Of a stretch of 64,000 bases of DNA, positions 58,251-64,000 are shown piece by piece. The notes beneath the pieces were generated by a model, which worked only from the letters and a program-made list of their open reading frames with translations, had not been told where the DNA came from and did no database searches. The DNA comes from Lachnospiraceae bacterium (lineage in GTDB: Bacteria > Bacillota > Clostridia > Lachnospirales > Lachnospiraceae), in the NCBI GenBank assembly GCA_015056945.1, contig SVFH01000016.1, positions 1 through 64,000 on the forward strand, given 5' to 3'. Both the position numbers and the translations under genes were made by a program. Position 1 is the stretch's first letter. Each line of letters begins with the position of its first letter.

Positions 58251-59087
58251 ATGGAATTCAGACCATGTATAGATATTCATAACGGCAAAGTAAAACAAAT
58301 TGTGGGAAGCAGTTTGTGCGATGCCAATGATCATGCAATCGAAAATTTTGTATCGGACAGGGATTCTGCGTATTATGCGGCATTGTATCGTGATAACGGT
58401 TTATGCGGCGGACATATTATTCTTTTAAACGGAAAAGACAGTCCGTATTATCAGGCAACGAGAGCAGAGGCGATCAAAGCACTTCAGGCATATCCGAACG
58501 GAATGCAAATCGGCGGCGGTATTCATGCGAGAAATGCTGCGGAATATATTGCTGCAGGTGCTTCACATGTGATTGTTACCTCTTATTTGTTTGAGAACGG
58601 TAAATTATCGTATGACAGAATGAAGAAGCTTGTCGATGCAGTGGGAAAAGAGCATGTTGTGTTTGATTTAAGTTGTAAGAGAACACCACAAGGATACTGT
58701 ATTATGACGGACAGATGGCAAACTTATACAGGAACCTATCTGACCCCGGTGTTGCTAAAAGAGTTGGAGCAGTATTGTGATGAATATCTGATTCATGCCG
58801 TTAATGTAGAAGGCAAATCAGAGGGAATTGAGAAAAATGTAGTTGAATTGCTTGCAGGATATGAGGGTAACGCAATTACTTACGCGGGAGGAATTCATTC
58901 TTTCGAGGATTTGGAAGCGTTATTTAACGCAGGAAAAGGACGTATTCATGCTACCATCGGAAGTGCATTGGATTTGTTCGGAGGTCCTCTTTCTTTTGAG
59001 GAACTGGTAAAGGCATTTAAAGGAGATTCTTCACAGGAAAGTGTACCAAAGCAAAGAGAATTGGTATATGAATATGTTTATCGATAA
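58251..59087 (+). CDS. hisA: HisA-type isomerase of the eukaryote-like subfamily
   Basis: 278 residues from ATG 58251 after GAGGGAG. FRPCIDIHNGKVKQIVG opens the TIM barrel with the first catalytic Asp; GGGIHARNAAEYIAAGASHVIVTSYLF and TYAGGIHSFEDLEAL are the phosphate-binding parts. The inserts around GSSLCDANDHAIENFVSDRDSAYYAALYRDNGLCGGHIILL match the HIS6-like subfamily as I know it, not the usual bacterial HisA (about 240 residues). It isomerises ProFAR to PRFAR in histidine synthesis. No other his gene is in the window. Confidence 0.85.
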   Translation: MEFRPCIDIHNGKVKQIVGSSLCDANDHAIENFVSDRDSAYYAALYRDNGLCGGHIILLNGKDSPYYQATRAEAIKALQAYPNGMQIGGGIHARNAAEYIAAGASHVIVTSYLFENGKLSYDRMKKLVDAVGKEHVVFDLSCKRTPQGYCIMTDRWQTYTGTYLTPVLLKELEQYCDEYLIHAVNVEGKSEGIEKNVVELLAGYEGNAITYAGGIHSFEDLEALFNAGKGRIHATIGSALDLFGGPLSFEELVKAFKGDSSQESVPKQRELVYEYVYR

Positions 59088-59097
59088 AAGAAATGAG

Positions 59098-59131
59098 AAA
59101 AGGGAGTGTCGCAATTGCGATACTCCCTTTT
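59098..59131. terminator. Terminator after hisA
   Basis: AAAAGGGAGT pairs with ACTCCCTTTT (59122-59131) around an inner TCGCAATTGCGA, usable from both strands. Confidence 0.85.
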
Positions 59132-59239
59132 GAATCATCATGCGTATGAACGTAATGTTCGTTAATCTGTTAATACAATACTGCTTCTTTTTTAAATAAA
59201 TTTATATTTAAGAAAAGGCACATCGATAAAACTGATTAA

Positions 59240-59440
59240 TTATAACTTGGTTACGTTTACAGCCTGGGGTCCTTTTTCGCCGTTAACTACTTCGAATTCA
59301 ACAGCAGCGCCTTCTTCTAAAGACTTGAAGCCTTCCATGTTGAGTCCTGAGTAGTGTACGAATACATCATTTCCTGATTCGTCAGAAATGAATCCGTAAC
59401 CCTTCTGATTGTTAAACCATTTAACTGTACCTTTGTTCAT
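59240..59440 (-). CDS. Cold-shock protein (CspA family)
   Basis: 66 residues from ATG 59440 after [34 protein letters not shown] contains RNP1 (KGYGFI), and VFVHYSG is RNP2. It is a single cold-shock domain that binds single-stranded RNA and DNA as a chaperone. The 152-base upstream region may carry a regulated leader, but no known structure stands out. Confidence 0.95.
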   Translation of the reverse strand: MNKGTVKWFNNQKGYGFISDESGNDVFVHYSGLNMEGFKSLEEGAAVEFEVVNGEKGPQAVNVTKL

Positions 59441-59651
59441 TATAGATACCTCCGAAAAAATAATATATCTGTTGCTGTATTGCAACATATTTAGAATATC
59501 ATACAGACGTCGAAAAGTAAAGATAATTTTGGTATGTATAGTGCAGTGAACTGACGAAATGTTTCTTGCGAAATCACCTGAAATATGATACTTTAATTAC
59601 CATATATATTGCACTGTGAAAAGCATGTTAGAGAAAGCTGAGGAAGAAAGC

Positions 59652-60734
59652 ATGAAAAAATTTTTCAAGTTTATTATGAATTTTCTGAAAGAATTTTTTA
59701 TTGACGGACTGACCGGTATGGCACAGGGATTGTTTGCGACCTTGATTATCGGTACGATTGTTACACAGATTGCATCCTGGATTCCGCAAGGGTGGGGAAT
59801 CGGAAGTTATCTTATGATGATGGGAAAGATTGCCATGCTGTTAACCGGTGCAGGAATCGGTTGCGGTGTTGCAATGAAATTGAAGGCGGCTCCGCTCGTG
59901 ACACTTTCTGCCGCTGTGTCCGGCTTTTTGAGTGCATATGCGTCTAAAATACTTGCCGGTACTGTTTTGACTGACGGTGTCATGCAGTTTACACCGCCGG
60001 GAGAACCACTGGGGGCATTTCTCGGGGCTGTTACGGCTATTTATATCGGCAGACTTATTGCCGGAAAAACCAAGTTAGATATCATACTGACTCCTTTTGC
60101 CTGTATTCTTGCCGGAAGTACGGTGGGGCTTGTGCTTGGAAGTCCGATTAGTGTATTTATGGTTAAAGTAGGTTCGCTGATTGCATTTGGTACGCAACAG
60201 GCGCCTTTTTTGATGGGAATTATTGTTTCTGTATTGATGGGAGTTGCATTAACTCTTCCGATTAGCTCGGCGGCAATCGGTGTTATTCTTGGATTGTCAG
60301 GACTTTCAGCAGGTGCAGCGACTGTGGGGTGTTGTGCGAATATGGTCGGTTTTGCAATCGCAAGTTTTAAGGATAATAAGTGGAATGGTCTATTGGCACA
60401 AGGGCTTGGAACCAGTATGTTGCAGATGGGAAATATTGTGAAAAAGCCTACAATCTGGATTCCTGCGATTGTGGCAAGTATTGTAACAGGTCCGCTCGCA
60501 ACCTGTGTATTTCATTTTGAAAATAATGCAACCGGTTCCGGCATGGGTACAGCAGGATTGGTAGGCCCTATTAATGCGTACAATACCATGGTGGCATCCG
60601 GAGTAGCACCGTTGTGGGTTTTGGTTCAGATTCTTCTGCTTTGCTTCATCATTCCGGGATTTGTTGCATGGGGGACCGCATGGATTATGCGCAAAATTCA
60701 CTTGTTAAAAGACGGAGATATGAAGCTTGATTAA
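59652..60734 (+). CDS. PTS_EIIC_2/PfoR-type membrane protein
   Basis: 360 residues from ATG 59652, with GAGGAAG upstream. About nine or ten hydrophobic helices with many Gly and Ala are present (GLTGMAQGLFATLIIGTI, GVAMKLKAAPLVTLSAAVSGFLSAYA, LGLSGLSAGAATVGCCANMVGFA). The pattern resembles the PTS_EIIC_2 family that includes PfoR. A sugar-transport role is possible, but no EIIA or EIIB domain is near. Confidence 0.75.
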   Translation: MKKFFKFIMNFLKEFFIDGLTGMAQGLFATLIIGTIVTQIASWIPQGWGIGSYLMMMGKIAMLLTGAGIGCGVAMKLKAAPLVTLSAAVSGFLSAYASKILAGTVLTDGVMQFTPPGEPLGAFLGAVTAIYIGRLIAGKTKLDIILTPFACILAGSTVGLVLGSPISVFMVKVGSLIAFGTQQAPFLMGIIVSVLMGVALTLPISSAAIGVILGLSGLSAGAATVGCCANMVGFAIASFKDNKWNGLLAQGLGTSMLQMGNIVKKPTIWIPAIVASIVTGPLATCVFHFENNATGSGMGTAGLVGPINAYNTMVASGVAPLWVLVQILLLCFIIPGFVAWGTAWIMRKIHLLKDGDMKLD

Positions 60735-60771
60735 TGATTTCATAATCGGAATACATACGGAGGATAATTAA

Positions 60772-61254
60772 ATGGCAGAGATTTCGTTCACAACCCTTTG
60801 TTATATTGAGAAAGAGAATCAATATCTTATGATGCATCGTGTGAAGAAGCAAAATGACTTGAATAAGGATAAGTGGGTTGGAATCGGCGGACATTTTATG
60901 GAAGGTGAGACGCCGGAAGAGTGCCTTTTGCGTGAAGTAAAGGAAGAAACCGGATTAACGTTAAAAGCATGGAAGTTTCGTGGTATTGTGACTTTTTTGT
61001 CCGATGAATGGCCGTGTGCAGAATATATGTGTTTATATACAGCAGATGATTTCGAAGGGGAGATTGGTTCTTGCGAAGAAGGAAATCTTGAGTGGGTTGA
61101 TAAAAAGAAGATTTATGAATTGCCGATTTGGGAAGGGGACAAAGTTTTTTTCAGACTTTTAGAAAACAACAGACCTTTCTTTTCGCTAAAACTACGTTAT
61201 GAAGGTGATAAACTTGTTGAAACGGTTTTGGATGGTATCACAATGCCACTTTAG
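60772..61254 (+). CDS. Nudix hydrolase (8-oxo-dGTP diphosphatase-like)
   Basis: 160 residues. The Nudix box is GHFMEGETPEECLLREVKEETGL (GX5EX7REUXEEXGU). The order MHRVKKQNDLNKDKWVGIGG and ECPY-like strands match MutT-type enzymes of Firmicutes. The substrate is not certain. Confidence 0.9.
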   Translation: MAEISFTTLCYIEKENQYLMMHRVKKQNDLNKDKWVGIGGHFMEGETPEECLLREVKEETGLTLKAWKFRGIVTFLSDEWPCAEYMCLYTADDFEGEIGSCEEGNLEWVDKKKIYELPIWEGDKVFFRLLENNRPFFSLKLRYEGDKLVETVLDGITMPL

Positions 61255-61284
61255 AACTTTAAACCCAAAAAGTGCAAAAAAGGA

Positions 61285-61312
61285 TTGACAATTAATTTTC
61301 AAGTGCTATAAT
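61285..61312 (+). promoter_or_regulatory. Promoter of the aroF operon leader
   Basis: TTGACA (61285-61290), 16 bases, TATAAT (61307-61312), 30 bases before the leader-peptide ATG. Confidence 0.82.
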
Positions 61313-61342
61313 CTCAATAGATTTTTATTTAGGAGAAGCGTT

Positions 61343-61435
61343 ATGTTAAAGAGTGCGAAATCTGTATTTGCATATTTTTACTTTTATTTTTACTTTATTA
61401 ATCTGATTAATAAGGTTTCTCTGTCGTGCAAATAA
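61343..61435 (+). CDS. Phe/Tyr-rich leader peptide of the aromatic operon
   Basis: 30 codons after AGGAG. Codons 9-18 read F-A-Y-F-Y-F-Y-F-Y-F, five Phe and four Tyr in ten codons, a composition that makes ribosome movement depend on charged tRNA-Phe and tRNA-Tyr. The ORF ends inside the sequence that can form an antiterminator. It is the sensing part of a transcription attenuator upstream of DAHP synthase. Confidence 0.9.
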   Translation: MLKSAKSVFAYFYFYFYFINLINKVSLSCK

Positions 61436-61497
61436 ACAGACGCTTTTAAATTGTTGAGTGTGCCTGCGTTTTCCACAGAGAAACGCAGGTTTTTTTG
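61415..61497 (+). promoter_or_regulatory. Attenuator: competing antiterminator and terminator before aroF
   Basis: The terminator is CCTGCGTTT (61463-61471) with AAACGCAGG (61481-61489), then eight T. The antiterminator is GTTTCTCTGT (61415-61424, in the leader ORF) with ACAGAGAAAC (61475-61484), which takes up the terminator's loop and 3' arm. A ribosome stalled at 61367-61396 leaves the first segment free; one that reaches the stop at 61433 covers it. Confidence 0.88.
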
Positions 61498-61545
61498 TTT
61501 CATAAGAAAATTAAGAGTGTATTACAAAGAAAGAAGGAAGAAGAA

Positions 61546-62556
61546 ATGATTATTGTATTGAAACAAAACCCCAATCAGGAACAGTATGACCAGTTGCAGA
61601 AATGGTTAAAAGACCAGCACTTGGATGTGCATGTGTCGGAAGGTAAACATTCTACCATTTTAGGTTTGGTAGGTGACACTTCCATTGTAGACATTGATCT
61701 TGTATCCGCAATGGATATTGTTGAGAATGTGAAACGTATTCAGGAACCGTATAAGGCAGCGAATCGCAAATTCCATCCTTTTGATACGGAAATAGACGTA
61801 AACGGTGCCAAAATCGGTGCCGGAAACTTTGCTATGATTGCAGGTCCTTGTTCTGTTGAGACAGAAGAGCAGATTATTTCCATTGCCAAAGAAGTGAAAG
61901 CGCAAGGTGCAACAATGCTTCGCGGCGGTGCTTTTAAACCCAGAACATCCCCGTATGCATTCCAGGGACTTGGCGGTGACGGCATTCAGCTTCTGTTAAA
62001 AGCCAAAGCAGAGACAGGTCTTCCAATTGTTACAGAGATTATGGATTTATCACAGCTTGACTTGTTTGAAGAAGTAGACGTGATTCAGGTCGGTGCAAGA
62101 AATATGCAGAACTTCCAGTTGTTAAAAGAACTTGGCAAAATTAAGAAACCGATTCTTTTAAAGAGAGGGTTATCAAGTACCATTCAGGAATTCTTAATGA
62201 GTGCTGAATATATTATGGCGGGCGGTAATGAAGATGTTATCCTCTGTGAACGCGGTATCAGAACTTTTGAAACTGCAACCAGAAATACGCTTGATATCTC
62301 AGCAATTCCTGTATTGAAAGAGAAGACGCATCTTCCGATTGTTATTGACCCTTCTCATTCTACAGGATATTCCAAATATGTTAAGTCCATGTGCTTCGCG
62401 TCTACTGCAGCAGGAGCTGACGGTCTGATTATTGAGGTGCATAATGATCCTGCCAAGGCATGGTGTGACGGTCAGCAGTCCATTACGCCGGCAGCATTTG
62501 CGGATATTAACAAGGGCGTGCAGCGAATCAGAGAGGATGTTAAGGATTTATGGTAA
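61546..62556 (+). CDS. aroF: 3-Deoxy-7-phosphoheptulonate (DAHP) synthase
   Basis: 336 residues from ATG 61546 after GAAGGAAG. An N-terminal ferredoxin-like regulatory domain (MIIVLKQNPNQEQYDQLQKWL ... to about 70) precedes the barrel with MIAGPCSVETEEQ, MLRGGAFKPRTSPYAFQGLG, QVGARNMQNFQLL and VIDPSHSTGY, typical of the type Ibeta/KDO8P-like class. It condenses PEP and erythrose-4-P, the first step to aromatics. The end overlaps tyrA by seven bases. Confidence 0.95.
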   Translation: MIIVLKQNPNQEQYDQLQKWLKDQHLDVHVSEGKHSTILGLVGDTSIVDIDLVSAMDIVENVKRIQEPYKAANRKFHPFDTEIDVNGAKIGAGNFAMIAGPCSVETEEQIISIAKEVKAQGATMLRGGAFKPRTSPYAFQGLGGDGIQLLLKAKAETGLPIVTEIMDLSQLDLFEEVDVIQVGARNMQNFQLLKELGKIKKPILLKRGLSSTIQEFLMSAEYIMAGGNEDVILCERGIRTFETATRNTLDISAIPVLKEKTHLPIVIDPSHSTGYSKYVKSMCFASTAAGADGLIIEVHNDPAKAWCDGQQSITPAAFADINKGVQRIREDVKDLW

Positions 62557-63422
62557 AAACAGTCGGTATCGTCGGACTTGGATTGATTGGCGGCTCCATG
62601 GCCAAAACGGTCAGGGAAAAAACCAATTGCATAGTCTACGGATGTAACAGAAGCAGAAACATAGTAGAGCAGGCAATCAGCGAGAATGTACTTCACGCTG
62701 AGCTGACACAGGATACTGTCAAAGAATGTGATTTGCTGATTCTGTCCTTGTATGCCGCAAGAAATATTGAATATGTAAAAGCCAATATTCAATATATGAA
62801 AAAGGGCGCAGTGATTGTAGACTGCACCGGTATTAAGGAAAGAATATGTAATGAACTTTCTGATTTTTGCAGGGAACAAGGCATATTTTTTATCGGCGGA
62901 CATCCGATGGCAGGAATAGAGAAATCAGGCTATCAGTATTCTTATTTCGGATTATTCCATAATGCAACGATGATTCTTTGCAAGGATGCGAATACGGATG
63001 AGAAGAAATACGAAGAATTGTCGTCGTTTTTCTTACAGCTTGGGTTCGGAAGGATTAAGACAACTACGGCAGAGGAGCACGACGCAGTTATTGCTTATAC
63101 GTCGCAGATGGCGCATCTGATTTCCAGTGCGTATATTAAGAGCCCCACCTGCGAGAAACGTTATGGTTTTTCGGCAGGCAGCTTTAAGGATTTAACCCGT
63201 GTGGCATATTTAAATGAAGATATGTGGACGGAATTGTTTGCGGAGAACAGGGATTGTCTTTTGAAGGAACTGGATATTTTTATTCAGAATGTACAAGAAT
63301 ATCGGGAAGCATTGGCGAAGGAAGAATATAATAGTTTACATAACTTGCTTGCAGACGGTCGTATTAAAAAAGACAAAGACAACAGAATGGAAGAGAAATT
63401 TAAGGAAAAGAGTTCTCTTTGA
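62550..63422 (+). CDS. tyrA: Prephenate dehydrogenase
   Basis: 290 residues. The N-terminal NAD motif is GIVGLGLIGGSMAKTV. DCTGIKERI, IGGHPMAGIEKSGYQ (catalytic His region) and AYTSQMAHLISSAYI follow. It converts prephenate to 4-hydroxyphenylpyruvate for Tyr. ATG overlaps the aroF stop, so the genes are coupled and under the Phe/Tyr attenuator. A GTTTACATAA motif lies at 63334 near its 3' end. Confidence 0.93.
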   Translation: MVKTVGIVGLGLIGGSMAKTVREKTNCIVYGCNRSRNIVEQAISENVLHAELTQDTVKECDLLILSLYAARNIEYVKANIQYMKKGAVIVDCTGIKERICNELSDFCREQGIFFIGGHPMAGIEKSGYQYSYFGLFHNATMILCKDANTDEKKYEELSSFFLQLGFGRIKTTTAEEHDAVIAYTSQMAHLISSAYIKSPTCEKRYGFSAGSFKDLTRVAYLNEDMWTELFAENRDCLLKELDIFIQNVQEYREALAKEEYNSLHNLLADGRIKKDKDNRMEEKFKEKSSL

Positions 63423-63468
63423 TGATTTAAACGGTTAACATAAATTATAATTGGAAGAAGGAATGAGT

Positions 63469-64000
63469 ATGAACCGGACAGTTAAAGTAACAACCTCAAC
63501 AAAAGAATATGAAGTGATTATCGGATCAGGATTGCATTACGGACAGGAAATTGCATGTGTCAAAAACCCCTGTAAAGCGGTTGTGGTAAGCGATGATATA
63601 GTAAGTTCCTTTTACGGAGAAAAATGTGTAAAGGAATTGGAAGTGTGCGGATTTGAGGTATTTACCTTTACATTCCCTAACGGAGAAAAATCTAAGAATT
63701 TATCGACGGCAGAAAAACTTCTTTCTTTTCTGGCTGAGAACGGAATTTCAAAATCCGATTTACTTGTAGCATTAGGTGGCGGTGTAACCGGTGATTTAAC
63801 CGGATTTGTTGCAGCGGTATATTTGCGCGGAATGGAATATGTACAGTGTCCGACTACGTTACTGGCTGCGATTGATTCTTCGGTTGGCGGAAAGACAGCA
63901 GTAGATTTGGAACAGGGTAAAAATCTGGTGGGGGCATTTCATCAGCCCTTACGCGTGGTTTGTGATACCGATACGTTTCAGACACTGCCTGCCAACGTGT
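63469..64000 (+). CDS. aroB: 3-Dehydroquinate synthase, N-terminal part (continues past window)
   Basis: 177 codons are visible with no stop. FPNGEKSKNL, ALGGGVTGDLTGFVAAVYLRGMEYVQCPTTLLAAIDSSVGGKTAVDLEQGKNLVGAFHQP are the NAD- and substrate-binding blocks of DHQ synthase. AGAAGGA suits ATG 63469, though an in-frame ATG lies at 63463. It is the next step after aroF and continues the aromatic operon. Confidence 0.95.
   Translation, partial: MNRTVKVTTSTKEYEVIIGSGLHYGQEIACVKNPCKAVVVSDDIVSSFYGEKCVKELEVCGFEVFTFTFPNGEKSKNLSTAEKLLSFLAENGISKSDLLVALGGGVTGDLTGFVAAVYLRGMEYVQCPTTLLAAIDSSVGGKTAVDLEQGKNLVGAFHQPLRVVCDTDTFQTLPANV

Overview
The window looks like a chromosome segment of a low-GC Firmicute of the class Clostridia, most likely a Lachnospiraceae member. 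The reasons are the cysE-cysS-mrnC-rlmB-sigH block, meso-diaminopimelate dehydrogenase, a SpoIID-like protein, strong AGGAGG ribosome sites, TTGACA/TATAAT promoters, and c-di-GMP and hybrid-kinase signalling genes. Most of it is ordinary housekeeping DNA; two stretches are accessory.

Region 1 (1-4964): the tail of an IS66-like transposase and its probable end, then a stranded 5' fragment of a low-molecular-weight protein tyrosine phosphatase (LMW-PTP) gene. An AT-rich two-gene island follows: a 1198-residue protein with a C-terminal PD-(D/E)XK nuclease signature, and a 161-residue partner. It is bounded by imperfect direct repeats ending in a 17-bp exact match, and it lies just upstream of an intact LMW-PTP gene. 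It reads as an unnamed defence-type cassette in a reused insertion site.

Region 2 (4965-38453): host genes. These are LMW-PTP, a TIM-barrel isomerase, an FMN enzyme, a SpoIID-like protein, a hybrid histidine kinase, TetR, a NYN/OST-HTH protein, purL, a MoxR-DUF58-transglutaminase operon, an EAL protein, queH, argS, tRNA-Val and tRNA-Met, mnmA, tcdA, ispF, a GNAT, cysE-cysS-mrnC-rlmB-sigH, ddh and a membrane zincin.

Region 3 (38454-47693): the highlight, a 9.2-kb integrated filamentous-phage-like element in the 3' end of tRNA-Thr(GGU), flanked by a 21-bp direct repeat. It carries a virion module (a small possible ssDNA-binding protein, an acidic membrane protein, a 57-residue major-coat-like protein followed by a strong terminator, a large signal-peptide protein, a small hydrophobic protein and a Zot ATPase). 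A 630-bp intergenic region packed with hairpins follows, then a repressor with a divergent-promoter switch, small early genes, and a replication protein with the domain architecture of eukaryotic CRESS-DNA virus Rep (HUH nickase plus SF3 helicase). Last comes a tyrosine integrase. The intergenic region holds a circovirus/geminivirus-like origin: a 10-bp stem whose 10-base loop contains TAGCATTGC, followed directly by tandem GTTACA repeats. The element therefore appears to join inovirus-type virion and export genes to CRESS-type replication.

Region 4 (47694-64000): host genes again. These are an SH3 protein, PBP1A, yigZ, thyA, a GGADGPTS-tagged protein, folA, a diguanylate cyclase, ilvE, an OB-fold protein, dapB, a eukaryote-type hisA, csp, a PfoR-like membrane protein, a Nudix hydrolase and an aroF-tyrA-aroB operon. 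The last is preceded by an unannotated Phe/Tyr-rich leader peptide and a terminator/antiterminator pair, a complete-looking attenuator.
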